Below are positions 12,018 to 25,900 of a stretch of DNA of 64,000 nt, one piece after another. The position numbers and the translations under genes were made by a program. The stretch is from Atrina japonica (Eukaryota > Mollusca > Bivalvia > Pterioida > Pinnidae): positions 1,630,001-1,694,000 of the forward strand of contig BROG01000006.1 of the NCBI GenBank assembly GCA_030159075.1, in the 5' to 3' direction. The notes beneath the pieces are model-generated. The model saw nothing but the letters and a program-made list of their open reading frames with translations, did not search any database and was not told the DNA's origin. How positions within the stretch are numbered: the first letter of the stretch is position 1; every line of letters starts with the position of its first letter.

Positions 12018-12860
12018 GATTTTATATTCAGGTAGTGGAGGGGAATGTGACGAACCTGTCTATTCTTGCTGATATTTTTCTTTGATCTATCATTAAGTTT
12101 ATTAAAATTTTATTTCTTTCTCATTTATTTTCTAATTACCTAACTTTAACAGTACAAACCTCGTTTAACAGTCTTAATATACCGAGCTTCGACAGGTGCC
12201 GCTTGATTACATTATATCTTCGGAGGTCACTTTTCTATGAATATTATTGGGTCATTAAGTTATTCGGGTACTTCCGGAAAGTGTTACTATTATAAAACAC
12301 GTGTGCGACAATGTTATGCTCTCTTTTCCCCTTCCTTCGTCTTATTGATATGCTCGTGTGAGGTGAACTTCATTTTTATATCATTTCTAATCTCTCCTGT
12401 CTGTTGCCATCATTCACTTGACTATTTTAGGTGTGTGTTTTCGTGTATCTTGAGTATGTTTCAATGTTTTTGTTAATTTATATTATAATTTTATAAAGTG
12501 GTAATTTTTGTCGTCGGTCTGACACGGGGCACGAGATACCTGTGAAATAGTTTGGGTTAAGTAAAAATAATTACTAATCATTTTCGTACTTTATTTTTAG
12601 GAAGACTGAAATATGAATGAGTGTTATAAGTTTACTTTTGTATGTACGGCACCAATGAAGATTCATCTCAATGGGTTTTAAAAAGTAATTTTTACGAGCA
12701 AATCTAATAACTTAAGTAAACAATTCGAATTAACTTACATTTCATAAATTTTATTTTAAGTTTAAGCTATTATTATGCTTAAGCTATTATTATTGTGCTT
12801 GATTATTGCTAATTGCTATTATATTAGCCAAACAGGTGCTTGGATGTAATGAAAAGAACT

Positions 12861-13143
12861 TTCTTTCTTTCTTTTATTGTTGTTTAACGTCCCACTCAAG
12901 AATATTTCACTCATATGGAGACGTCACCAAATGCCGGTTTAGGGCTTCAAAGTTTGGCCTATGCTCGGCACTTACGGCCATTGAGCAGTGAGGGTTCTTT
13001 AACGTGCCGACACCTACTGTGACACGGGACCTCCAGTTTTTACTGTCTCATCCGAAAGACAGGAAACCAACCTGTCGCCGGCGGGACTCGAACTCACAAC
13101 CTCACGATCCAGAGTCGAGCACGCTACCGACTGAGCCAGGTCG
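12861..13143 (-). mobile_element. tRNA-derived SINE, full length, with perfect TSD
   Basis: On the minus strand it starts cgacctggctcagtcggtag with a tRNA-like A box, then GAGTTCGAGTCCC as B box at about 50 bases. A body follows (acaggttggtttcctgtc, cgtgtcacagtaggtgtcgg, cacgttaaagaaccctcact). The tail is tatgagtgaaatattcttga, gtgggacgttaaac and a run of AAAG. A perfect 12-bp target duplication ATGAAAAGAACT lies at 12849-12860 and 13144-13155. The perfect TSD and complete length indicate one of the younger insertions. It matches a widespread molluscan SINE type. Confidence 0.93.
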
Positions 13144-13534
13144 ATGAAAAGAACTAAAATGAATCTAAATTGAATTATTTCGTAATTACAAAGATAATGA
13201 AGAAAATGTGGTTTTGTGAGGCCCCGTCCTCATTCATTAGACCTGACAATTCAAAGAAAAAAAATATGAGACACACAGACACAGACACAGACACATATAT
13301 TTTAGTAGACTACAAAAAATATAAATTCGAATTATTCATATACATGTTTTCAAAATGCAGAATTTAAATACATGAAATCATAGTGTCGATAATGAAATTA
13401 CTTGGAAGCAATTTCCGAAATCACTTGCACTTTCCGAAATTACTTAAGTACTAAACCACCATGAAAGAAAATACCTATGGATTCTGTTTTATAGTACCGA
13501 TGTCAATATGCATAATCTCACTAAGGTGCCAAGA

Positions 13535-13803
13535 GGGCCGTCGTGGCTCCACGTTAGAGTGCTAGATTCGCATCTTCAGGACCGCGGGTTCGAGCCTCGG
13601 CGGAGGTGACTGGTTTTGTCTGTCCTTTTGGATGTGACAGTAAAATCCGAGGTTCCGTGACATTCTGTAAATTCTAATTTATTGGATGGGAGTAATACAA
13701 AATTTACAATATGACAAAAACATGACACCTGTGTCACAGTAGGTATCGCACGTTAAAGAACCCTCACTGCCCAATGGCCGTAAGTGTCGATCACAGGCCA
13801 AAA
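13535..13803 (+). mobile_element. SINE with a different tRNA head and a ~70-bp insertion
   Basis: It begins gggccgtcgtggctccac and has a tRNA-like B box GGTTCGAGCC near 13593. The body shares gtgacagtaaaatccgaggt and cgcacgttaaagaaccctca with the other SINEs. Between ccgtg (13659) and tgtcacagta (13732) about 70 bases of foreign sequence interrupt the body. The 3' tail (gacgttaaac) is missing. It lies head to head with no more than 0.4 kb from the minus-strand SINE. Confidence 0.8.
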
Positions 13804-14104
13804 TCTTACTGGAGTTGTTGAATAACGTTTTAAATATTCTCTACATAATAAAAATTCCATGGAGAGGGTCGTTTACAATGTTAAAAACGTCTCCCACCGG
13901 ACCGGGTTTTGTGTGCTTACTGTGACGTCATTAATCAGCGGTTACAAATATTCCCAGGCCTATCAAATGTACGCGGAAAGTACTCTCGGCAAAATAAAAT
14001 GAAAATTACCGATATAGTTATTCATATATAAACAATAGAATTGCGGAAACGTTTAAGTATTATCAATGACACCAAAGTGTCAACACACATGCTCAATACC
14101 ACCG

Positions 14105-14250
14105 TTTCTGTCAATAAGACTTCATCTGTTCGACAGATGAGCTCAATGTATACTTTAGAAAGAAAATAGTGTTATTATACAAGGCGAAATAATAAACCTA
14201 AATGTATTGCCAAATCTATCTAATAGTACACATTCTTAAAAAAATCATTG
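14105..14250 (+). repeat. Dispersed repeat 'cgacagatgagctc', copy
   Basis: tctgtcaataagacttcatc followed by gatgagctcaatg, then a block tacaaggcgaaataataaac and ttgccaaatctatctaat. The same two blocks occur elsewhere: the first at 18317, 18762 (inverse), 19080 (inverse), 19700, 25290, 34800 and 35405; the second at 26520-26580. It is non-coding and unclassified. Confidence 0.65.
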
Positions 14251-15714
14251 ATAATCTTAGCTTTTGGGAAATTTAAATTTTAAATAGAACAATCCTAGCG
14301 AAATATTACTTTAGTATAAAATAATTAAATATGATGCTAGGACATTTTAATTTGTATATAACTGCTGCATATATATCCTTCACATTTCTATCATGGAATG
14401 ACATCAATAGTATGGCGTCATTGTTTTAAACATCAATGATAGTATCTTGACATACGTGATCTCGTATGTGATATCACAAAATAATTCTTCTATTAATTGT
14501 TGGGTAAGGTTTTTCACTCGGTCGGTCTAGGTTTTGGTCTTGGAACGATTCGTCTTGGGTGCGAGTTTTCTTTGTAACTTCACTCAACCAGCAAATCTCG
14601 AGGACATCTACGAAGATGATCGGAAATTAATCAGACGCCATGTCTTGTTTCAGTTTCCATGTAAACACAAAAAATATTGATGATTTTCATGCATCTGCAC
14701 TATGTTTTCGACAGTAAATCATATTGTCAGGTGATTTTTATGGTATACAATCGTTTCATGGTTATTACACACTTTCCGAAAAAATATTTTTAACTTAGCT
14801 AATGCTGCTTTAACTGTTGTAATACATCGGTTATTTTTAATTCTCGTCATTGGTCTTGTTGACAAGGAAAGTTACATATGTCGAAAGCGTTATGCTCGAT
14901 ACCGTTTTATCGTGTATGCGATAGTGCTATAAGGCGCTGAGGTATATAGATAAATGTTCTGATAATGGTTTCACACAGAGAAATCAACACATCAGACAGT
15001 TCCTTACGGTAACATTCCAGTTTCAATAAAGACAGAAACGATAACATAAATCTCCAAACAGTTCACGTTGTCAACAACTAAGTGTAGGTTTCTAAATTGT
15101 CATTTGACAATAACTTTCTAGGCTTGATGATGACGTGGGTAAACGGAGCTTACGTCAGTACTAATAGTTTATTTCTTATATTAAAAATATTCACAATATA
15201 TAGCAAACAGTCAAACATTATTAATTTTATCTGTCTGTCTACCTAACTTTTCATCTATCTAACTATATAAAAATCACAAATACCAAAGTATCGAAGAAGT
15301 ACCAATGCATCTTTCAATTTGAATTGCAGCCATATTACTTATATATATTTATACACACAAGGGTGTGGTATGAAGACAGAATCGCACCGATTCCAACCGG
15401 AATCTGGTTGTTCATTCTGAGGGTTGAAATTTCCCTGTCCCTGTCTATTTATTTTCTCCCACTTTCCATGTGGCAGTTTTGTAAAATAGGCTTATAAATT
15501 AGTTTATCATGTTTCAAATTGTAATGTTAAAGCCAGATGAAAACATTGAGATTGGGATGGTAAGGTTTTACAGCTTGCTACTAAAGTATTTCAGTATCTA
15601 CCTGACGTGTCCATGTACCAGCAGGTTATAAAACATATATGCCATGGTTTGGAACATTGGGTCCATAGAAGTTACGTCAGATCGGATTAAAAGGTATTAA
15701 AATAAACAATCCCA
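14251..15714. other. Unassigned AT-rich sequence
   Basis: No supported gene or repeat in this ~1.4 kb. Confidence 0.4.
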
Positions 15715-15790
15715 GGTACCCAAGTATTAATCTTCAGGATGTCCAGAATATACATGTATAACAATTTTGCCATCTATGAAAGGTCAAAAT
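15715..15790 (-). mobile_element. Retroelement 3'-tail scrap
   Basis: aagtattaatcttcaggatg followed by tccagaatatac matches the start of the tail fragments at 4455 and 17900 (minus-oriented). Confidence 0.5.
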
Positions 15791-16249
15791 GTGAAGTTGG
15801 AGAAGTGTAATATAGACTGACCGTGGTTAGTCGCTGACGGTCTGTCAGACACATATCAGAACACTCCAGGCGAGAGGTTAAATCGTAGACATTACAACCT
15901 ATTTATGTTTTAGAACAAAAACTGCTGGTGCCTATCTTTGCCTAAGGCTACATTGTATTTGATTGTCACTGTGTTGTAAATAAATACATGTTAAACGTTT
16001 TCACAGTTAATCAAGTGAGAAATGAGTGAGTACTTATCCAGAGATGTGTAATTAATTAATGATGTTAGATTGCAACGCAAATATTTGATTCATCTTTGAA
16101 ATCATTATACATATATTTTGCAAGCACGCTGACTTTATTCATTTACTTCAAACGTCCTCATATAAAGTGTCTATGAAATATTCCATTGAAATAAATCAAT
16201 AAAGTTTTATTTTTGTGATGTTAGCTTACTTAATTATTTTAAAAAAAAC

Positions 16250-16400
16250 CAAAAAATTCAAAAGTAATCACAATTGCATGTTAAATGTAATTGTAATTTA
16301 ATAGATTACATTGAAAAATGAGTAATTTTATTGTAATTGTCATCAGAAAATCTAAATGTTATTGTAATTTAATCAATTACATTTCAATGTAATTGACCAT
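16250..16400. repeat. TGTAATTGTAATTTAAT-rich imperfect repeat
   Basis: Variants of tgtaattgtaatttaat and attacattg alternate in both orientations across about 150 bp, making a degenerate AT-rich palindromic tract. Confidence 0.55.
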
Positions 16401-17894
16401 ATGTCATGACAGAGGATGTCATGCTGTAGGATTTGGACTTTTTAATCAAGAATCAAGTTACTAACAACATGGAAGTAAAATGTAAGGAAATGTCATTTAT
16501 GGCAGGAAAGGTAGTTAATAATCAGGAAGGGTTGTTAGAGTTACTGTAGGGAAAAGAATGATGATTCCAGCTTGTCAGGATTACAATTATATTGTGTCAC
16601 GTATCTTCCTATACAATTGTAAGTGATTTATCAATTCTATGTACACTGGCGCAAAATAACATTAATCCGATAATAACATTTGTTAGCTACGAAGATCACC
16701 ATATAGTTTTAAAACAAAACCAATCGGTCGGATTGGCTTCATACATTCAGGAAGTAGTCCCTATCCAGGAGAAAAATAAGATTAACAAAGTAACATACAT
16801 ACATATTTATATTAAAATTTACATGATCTGTATGACAGGACATGTAAAAAATTATCTGACAAACAGTCAAAACTGATACAGATATTCTGATAATATTCTG
16901 ATGTTTTTCACCCATCAGAAGCTTTAAACACGTCATAGTTACAGGTTACCTACTTCCAGTTTGATTTCGCTGGATTTAGTGGAGAGGTGGAGCATTTTGA
17001 AAAAAAATATAAATTATGACTGTTAAACCAGAAATGTCCGTCAGATAATGTTCTGTTTCTTAGCATTCATGAAGCCAAGAATTACTGGATCAACTAAGGG
17101 TCATATGAAAATTTTGTGGAACGTGACCAAACCTAACAGAAAATTATTCTCTTTGATGAGGCGCAAGGTGCAAATGATTGATGCAACATTAGCTGGTACC
17201 CCTTTGCATAGTGATCCTTGAATTAACATATTCTATTGAATAACGGTTGAAAAATCTTATTCAAATATTTCAAATGTCTAAGGATTGTTTCGAGCTAGGT
17301 TTGAGCCCCGAGACAGAGTTCAAATGACTAACAGTAAAATACTGTCATGGGAATGAAATTAATGAAGTCACTGATCATTTATATTGGGATGAAATATTGA
17401 TCTTGTTCATTATGTTCATTTTCAGTGAAGTTTAACATATATCAGTTAGATGTACTCCATAAATGTTTAAAATACAAAAATATTTCACTTTGCGCCTTGA
17501 TATTACTTTGTAATAAAATGTTCCCAGTAAGAGATTTTCTGATGTGCATGTTATTTTTTACAATGTAATGTTCTTTTTCAAAACATGTAAATGTGAAACC
17601 ACACAAATACACCAGCAACGTTGAAGTACAGTTAAACTAAACCGTAATAGTGACAAGGAAAATATAAGGTAATAGCGGCTGGAAATAAGTTTATTTCTGA
17701 TATATTGAGACAACTTGATAACGCCTGTTATTAATCTGACACTCCACCTTCCAAATTGATTATGCTGCGAACATACACACGTAACTTTATTTTCTCTCAC
17801 TACAACATGATTTAGTTTTCCACACCGATAGTAAAGTTTAGAAGAAACAATAGCAACACTTAACATATCCAATAACTGATGTTTTCATTTTGAG
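16401..17894. other. Unassigned sequence
   Basis: Open frames of 94 (16592-16876, plus) and 104 codons (17558-17872, minus) exist, but neither shows a motif, repeat or family signature. Both are within chance expectation. Confidence 0.35.
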
Positions 17895-18200
17895 AAAATC
17901 TCAGATACCAAAGTATAAATCTTCAGGATGTCCAGGGTACATATACAAATCTGGTGAATATTGAACAAACCCGGACCTCTAAAATATCCAGAGGTGGGAT
18001 CAGGTGTCATGGAGGAGTAAGCATCTCCTGTTTACCGGTCACACCCGCTGTGATTCCACTGTCAAATTCAAATGAAATAAGTAAGGGACAAATCTTCGTC
18101 ACAAAGCTTGGGCAGACAACAGATGTGGCATTGCTAGTCTGGTAGGAATAAGCATCTCTTGTCGAAAGGGCAAACCCCTCATCAAAATCAGTATAAATTA
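17895..18200 (-). mobile_element. Retroelement 3'-tail, longest fragment
   Basis: On the plus strand: caaagtataaatcttcagga, tgtccagggtac, acccggacctct, ccagaggtgggatcaggtgt, ggaggagtaagcatctcctg and ttaccggtcacacccg. This is the reverse complement of the tail following the RT at 661-905 and 38610-38700. It lacks RT coding sequence. A second, weaker gtaggaataagcatctcttg echo lies at 18143. Confidence 0.75.
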
Positions 18201-18309
18201 TTCGGGAACTGCTATCTATCAGTTAGTGTTGCAAGGAAAGTTCATAATATTGACCATAAAGAGGTGACATAAAACGCGATTACCAAGACATGAGATTGAA
18301 CAAAGGTCA

Positions 18310-18400
18310 CAAGTCGATCATTTTTTTCAATACGATTTCATTAGATGAGCTCAAATTTTGAGTAGATAAATAGTTCAAAAAGAAAAAAAGTGGTATGAGA
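18310..18400 (+). repeat. Dispersed repeat 'gatgagctc', copy
   Basis: tcaatacgatttcattagat then gagctcaaattttgagtaga matches the family seen at 14108 and 19700. Confidence 0.55.
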
Positions 18401-18614
18401 CGAGGTCAAATATTAATCCTACAAGTATAAGTATAATAATTTGAGTTTGAACGTTGGTTACGTCACACTCAACACATTTTTAGTCATTTGATGGCGACCA
18501 GACCACCGGTCTTCCGCGAGTAACCTTTCAAACTGTTTAAGAAAGTCAATTAATATCATGGTGATTTCGACACAGGTAAACTTGTTTTGTTCTCGAGAAA
18601 GTATATTTAATGAT

Positions 18615-18660
18615 TTTGGTACAGTTAAACCTAGTTTTTCTCAGGTTAATGCGAGTTATC
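18615..18660 (-). repeat. CTAGGTTTAACTG motif copy
   Basis: acagttaaacctagtttttc then tcaggttaatgcg is one unit of the motif clustered at 4921-5246, on the opposite strand. Confidence 0.6.
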
Positions 18661-18761
18661 AACTTGTTTTTGAAAAAAAAGATTGTATTTTTTTGTCCCT
18701 GACAGAACCCGGATGTGCCTGTTTACCTAGATAGACACGAATACATACACTTCCATGTTTT

Positions 18762-18870
18762 AGTCGACCTCAACCAATGATGTCTTATTGACAAAAACGA
18801 TCGTTTTGAACAATTAGTTTGGCCTGGAGTTTTTCAAAAGTAAAAGTTTGGTATTAGGTTTATCAAAATT
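18762..18870 (-). repeat. Dispersed repeat 'gatgagctc', inverse copy
   Basis: tcgacctcaaccaatgatgt, cttattgacaaaaacgatcg and agtttggtattagg follow the family order seen at 34800-34885 and 35405-35520. Confidence 0.6.
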
Positions 18871-19079
18871 CAACCACCGAGTCCTTGCCAGCTGATTTTA
18901 TACAAAAGTAATGTTTCGTTTGGATAGCACTGTTTAAATTCCAAGCTCCCCAAAAGGTAAAATTTATATCTTTTATCAGTGGATACTCTTAGACAGTTTT
19001 GGCATTGCATTTAGGTTTATTATTTGGTCTGGAATAATAAATACCACTTCCTCTTTCTGAACTAGACACATATTTTAAA

Positions 19080-19160
19080 TTCGAGCTCAACCGATGATAT
19101 CTTATTGACAGATATGATCGTGTTGAGCAGCATTTGTTTTGGTACTTTTGTTGTGACAAT
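19080..19160 (-). repeat. Dispersed repeat 'gatgagctc', inverse copy
   Basis: cgagctcaaccgatgatatc, ttattgacagatatgatcgt and gcatttgttttggtactttt match the family in the same order as 18762. Confidence 0.6.
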
Positions 19161-19430
19161 GCATATAACACAACTGAATCTGAACGTCGAAAGTATATCG
19201 ATCATTTCCCGTGTTTAGTTTTAATGCAACGCAAGACAAGACCCATAGGTCTTTATAACAATTCTATAAAAAATTATCTTAACTGACGACATATCTTTTA
19301 AAGCATTTCCTATCTAATGTATTGGAGCGAGTTTCAAAATAAAATTTGGTATATACATGTTTACGAAAACCAAAAGTATAGAATGACCAATACTAAGATT
19401 GTTTGTTTTAGCGTCTCATTCGACTTTACA

Positions 19431-19560
<130 letters not shown>

Positions 19561-19694
19561 CGACTTCTAAGCTAACATCCAGTTCCATTAGGTTTGTACC
19601 GCATTATATAAACCAATGACATTATATATTTTAAACATTATATCAAAGTTATAGTTTTGCAGACAAAACAGCAAAAAAAAAAATGCTCAAGACC

Positions 19695-19760
19695 TTGTTT
19701 CTGTCAATACGATTTCATCAGTTCAGCTTAAATTTAAAATAGATGTAGAATTTCGAAAGA
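19695..19760 (+). repeat. Dispersed repeat 'gatgagctc', copy
   Basis: tttctgtcaatacgatttca followed by tcagttcagctt matches the family at 14108 and 18317. Confidence 0.5.
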
Positions 19761-19903
19761 AATAATTGTTCCAAAACAAAAGATTGACACAATATATAAA
19801 GAAAATGAACACGGAAAAACATGGTCTCATGAGGAATTCATAAATTTGATAATATGTAATAGGCATTCTACAGCTAAGCTGATTCTACAGTCAAATCAGG
19901 AAG

Positions 19904-20075
19904 TACAGCAGTACCTCGTCTTAAGACCACTTCATTTAGAAGACCACCTCGCATTTAAGACCACAATTTTCAGTCTTTTGATACATATCTAATAAGTACC
20001 GAACCTCCCTTAAACGACCACCTCACTAATTAGACTGGTGAGTCTTCATGGTCTTAATTGCGAGGTTTTACTGTA
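19904..20075. mobile_element. 172-bp pogo/Tigger-type MITE
   Basis: TA at 19904-19905 and 20074-20075 flank a unit that starts CAGCAGTACCTCG and ends CGAGGTTTTACTG, an imperfect TIR. Inside, copies of ttaagaccac and gaccacctcg recur and face each other near the ends. The TA target, the CAG...CTG ends and the ACCTCG...TTAAGACC pattern are typical of pogo/Tigger non-autonomous elements. No transposase is present. Confidence 0.82.
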
Positions 20076-20572
20076 TTACAGTTGGTGTAAAAAAGCCGAT
20101 TTTTTAGTTCATGTAAACATGGGCGCATAATTCAATCTCTTACTGGAATATGAGTAATGACCTTAGAGAATCATATTTTACTGTGGGGAAAGCGATCTGT
20201 AATTTTATGTGACTTAAGGTTCCAAAGGTTTTCTTCGTGCAATGAGATATTTTTAAAAAAAAAAACGGAATTGAATTTCTAAGTGGTTAAATGAAATTGA
20301 TGGCAATGCCGATTTCAAAGGTTTTGGCTGCAAAGAAGGACAGTGAGAAAGAATGATAGAGATGTAATTATTTGTTTTCCAGTAAATATATAAAACGGAC
20401 GCAAAATAACCTCATTTTACTTATGAATAGTGTTGTTTACTTTGTTGCAACGATATACCGAATAAATAAAAGATTTTCTGCTGTTGTACACATATGTTAT
20501 ATAATTATATATACTGGACAAGGACCGATAATCGGCTTTGACCAGTAGTCAGATATGGTGTGATTTCGTTTT
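20076..20572. other. Unassigned sequence
   Basis: I see nothing beyond a poly-A run near 20254. Confidence 0.4.
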
Positions 20573-21569
20573 TAGCTCACCTGACTATGTCAGGGTGAGC
20601 TTTTGCCATCACTTTGCGTCCGTCGTCCGTCCGTCCGTCGTTAACTCACTTTCAAAAATCTTCTCCTCTGAAACCACTGGGCCAAATTGAAACCAAACTT
20701 GAACTGAGTCGTCACTAGGGTATCTAGTTTCAAATTTGTTATTTTCTATGTCGCAGGTCAAACAAAATGGCCGCAGCTGTTGCTAAAAAATAGAACATAG
20801 GGGGTAAATTGCAGTCCGTCGTTAACTCACTTTCAAAATATCTTCTTCTCTGAAACCACTGGGCCAAATTGAACCAAACTTGAACTGAATTGTCACTAGG
20901 GTATTTAGTTTCAAATTTGTTATTTTCTCTGTCGCAGGTCAAACAACATGGCCGCTGTTGCTAAAAATAGAACATGGGGGTAAATTGCAGTTTTTGGCCA
21001 ATAACTCAAAAACCATTACAGATATAAAAAATCTGACAGGGTAAAAGTAATCAGCTTGATGAGATCTACCTGTCATGCAATTTTGAAGAAAATCGGAAAA
21101 CTCATCTCGGAGTTATAGCCCTTTTTTTGTAAAATATCAAAAGTTTTGGCATTTTAAATTTTTTATTTCAAAAAATGTAGCAGATAGAGGTCAAGTGTAA
21201 ATTGCAAAAATGTTCAACATATCAAGATCTACCCACCGTGAAAGTTTGAAGACAATCCAAAAACCTGTGTAGGAGTTATTGCCCTTTTTTCACAGAATTT
21301 TTTCAATTTTTATATTTTTCGTCTTCTAACTCCAAAACTATGAAAGATAGAGGTCGAATGTATCCATTGATAAAATGTTTTGCCATGATGTGGCGACTTC
21401 AAAAAACCGGTGTTGAAAATTGTTTGTTGACCGCCATTTTCAAAATGGCCGACAAAAAAAGGCGGGAAAATTCAACATTGTTTGATTTCAATGAAATTTG
21501 GTTTCCAAATAGATATTGATGTTGCGACTTCAAAACCGTTGTTGAAAATTGTTCCTTGACCGCCATTTT
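20573..21569 (+). mobile_element. AGCTCACCTG element A1 (3' truncated)
   Basis: It starts with a hairpin, agctcacctgac-tat-gtcagggtgagct (20574-20601). Then come a GTCCGTC run and a 181-bp direct duplication (units from 20635 and 20816 to ~20993; key phrases tctgaaaccactgggccaaa, gtcgcaggtcaaacaa, atggccgc). Further near-duplicates (gcgacttcaaaa, gttgaaaattgttt, gaccgccatttt) occur at ~21390 and ~21523. It has no terminal hairpin of its own; a second head begins at 21571. The layout fits hairpin-ended, tandem-repeat-loaded non-autonomous elements abundant in bivalves (Helentron-associated or similar). The class is inferred. Confidence 0.78.
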
Positions 21570-22241
21570 TAGCTCACCTGGCTTTTGGAATCACTTTGCG
21601 TCAACAAACATGGCCGCTATGGCGAGGCTTAGTTTAACATTGGATCCTATAGGAAAATCATCTTCTCCTCTGAAACCACTGACACAAATTTAACCAAGCT
21701 TTACAGGAATGATGTATGCAAGGTCCTTTACAAAGACTGCTCATTTTGTTCTGATCCGTCAAAAATCATGGCCACTAGAACGGGGCTTAGTTTAACATTA
21801 TATAGCCAAAAGAAGACTGCTGTGCTGCACACACTGCAAAGTTTTCGCAGAACCTTATTCATTCATTCATGAATCCGGTTCCTGACTTGGAAGAAGAACA
21901 TTGGATCCTGTGGGAAAATTACATTTTCATCTTCTTCTCTGAAAACGCTGAAGCAAATATAACCAAACTTTAGAAGAATGATGTATTGAAGGTCCTTTAC
22001 AAAGATTGCTCATTTCGTTCCGATCTGTCAAAACCATGGCCGCCAGGGCTGGGCTCAGTTTATCATTGGACCCTATGGGAAAATCACATTTTCATTTTCT
22101 CCTCTGAAACCACTGAAGCAAATTCAACCAAACTTTACAGGATTTATGTATGGAAGGTCCTTTACAAAAATTGCTCGGTTCGTCTGATCTTCTCAAGGAA
22201 ATAACCAGGTGAGCGATGCAGGCTCTTGAGAGCCTCTTGTT
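21570..22241 (+). mobile_element. AGCTCACCTG element A2 (with 3' hairpin)
   Basis: It starts agctcacctggcttttggaa (21571) and ends caggtgagcgatgca, then the hairpin aggctcttgagagcct (22220-22235) and CTTGTT. Between are three diverged copies of a ~170-260-bp module (tcctctgaaaccactg, aaccaaactttacagg, aaggtcctttacaaag, atggccgcc). An open frame at 21986-22204 lies within these modules and is not a gene. Head, module array and hairpin tail are complete, so this looks like the intact member fused after A1. Confidence 0.8.
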
Positions 22242-22366
22242 AGTATTTACCACGACAATATTTGTTTCCTTCTGTTTGAGAAAAATGTCCAGCAGCTGAT
22301 GATAGATCTAAAAAATCTCAAAAACTGTATTCTATATAACCGGATTCATGTAAACACGTTTACTAG

Positions 22367-25159
<2,793 letters not shown>

Positions 25160-25340
25160 AAGGTAAACCTAGTTTTTGCTTAGGTTAACCTAATTTTTCC
25201 CCAGTTAAACATAGTTTTACTCTGGTTAGCGTATTATTAACATTACCGAAGTTATAGTTTAACAGAAGAGGCCAAAAGCAACAGTTAAAGACAATCGTTT
25301 CTGTCAATCATCAGATGAGCTTGTAGTTTATCACACTTCT
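25160..25340. repeat. CTAGGTTTAAC motifs joined to a 'gatgagctc' repeat copy
   Basis: aaggtaaacctagtttttgc and ccagttaaacatagttttac (25160-25225) are followed by aacagaagaggccaaaagca and aatcgtttctgtcaatcatc then agatgagcttg (25260-25323). The two dispersed motifs occur together here and near 18.6-18.9 kb, so they may belong to one larger element. Confidence 0.6.
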
Positions 25341-25408
25341 GAATAGAATCTTATTGTTTTCATTGATCGATCGGCGACACGTGTCTAACCGTATGTCCCT
25401 GATCAGGT

Positions 25409-25512
<104 letters not shown>

Positions 25513-25513
25513 T

Positions 25514-25627
25514 ACCGTAATATGATAATCACATGACGTCACAAATTCACAAAAGTATATATTCCGTATCTACCGCCTGATGCGCGTTCACTAAATTTGT
25601 GACGTCATTTGATTATCATATAATGGT
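25514..25627. mobile_element. 114-bp MITE with 34-bp TIRs
   Basis: The left arm 25514-25547 begins accgtaatatgataatc and ends gacgtcacaaatt. It is the imperfect inverse of 25594-25627 (aatttgtgacgtcatttgat, then tatcataatggt-like end). There are only about four mismatches over 34 bp and the loop is about 46 bases. A related single end (gtcatgtgattatcatatac, then tgg) lies at 27281-27303, again next to a TA tract. Confidence 0.82.
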
Positions 25628-25900
25628 ATTTGATTGTCAGCATGTAACGAACCAAGGTACTGTCTCTGAATGGGGTTTATCTGTACCAGTGAAAGGGTTA
25701 ACAAAGTCACTGGAAGTAAGCATGATACATGTTTTAATAATTTTCTGTTGAATGTTCAGAGAAGTGACAAATGCGTTATCAACGTTGTCATGTGGGTGAT
25801 ACGGTTTCATATTATATGCCGGGGTTGTCGCATTTCACTCGCCTCAAGCTCGGGAAATACCGGAACTCCGGCATGTGATTTAAAGATTATTTCATGAATA

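Larger units (their letters stand above)
9073..12648. mobile_element. ~3.6-kb long-inverted-repeat (foldback-type) unit
   Basis: The left arm (9073-~9711) and right arm (~12029-12648) are inverted copies over about 620-640 bp. The arms start CGTACATACAAAAGTAAAC and end next to CTACCTGAA. Matching blocks, read on opposite strands, include tttcagtcttcctaaaaata, tctcgtgccccgtgtcagac, gtgcgacaatgttatgctct (left arm ...cgtaacattgtcgcac) and gaatgtgacgaacctg. Divergence is mostly point changes and small indels. The ~2.3-kb interior has no transposase-like frame; it holds AT-rich repeats and palindromes (10800-10976, 11981-12017). No convincing target duplication is seen at the ends. It could be a foldback element, a non-autonomous DNA transposon with long TIRs, or an inverted segmental duplication. 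Confidence 0.8.

Noticed and set aside
12861..13143. A tRNA gene in the SINE head (also at 34580, 56300-56407 and 60600-60686)
   Set aside because: The A- and B-box-like strings are followed by SINE bodies and tails, stems are imperfect, and TSDs show retroposition.
20635..20993. Possible gene in the 181-bp duplicated module (67-codon minus frame)
   Set aside because: The frame sits inside the AGCTCACCTG element's tandem modules and is interrupted in the other copy.
25685..25702. gtgaaagggttaac as a third TTAA MITE copy
   Set aside because: Only about ten bases match the MITE end; the rest of the element and the second TTAA end are absent.
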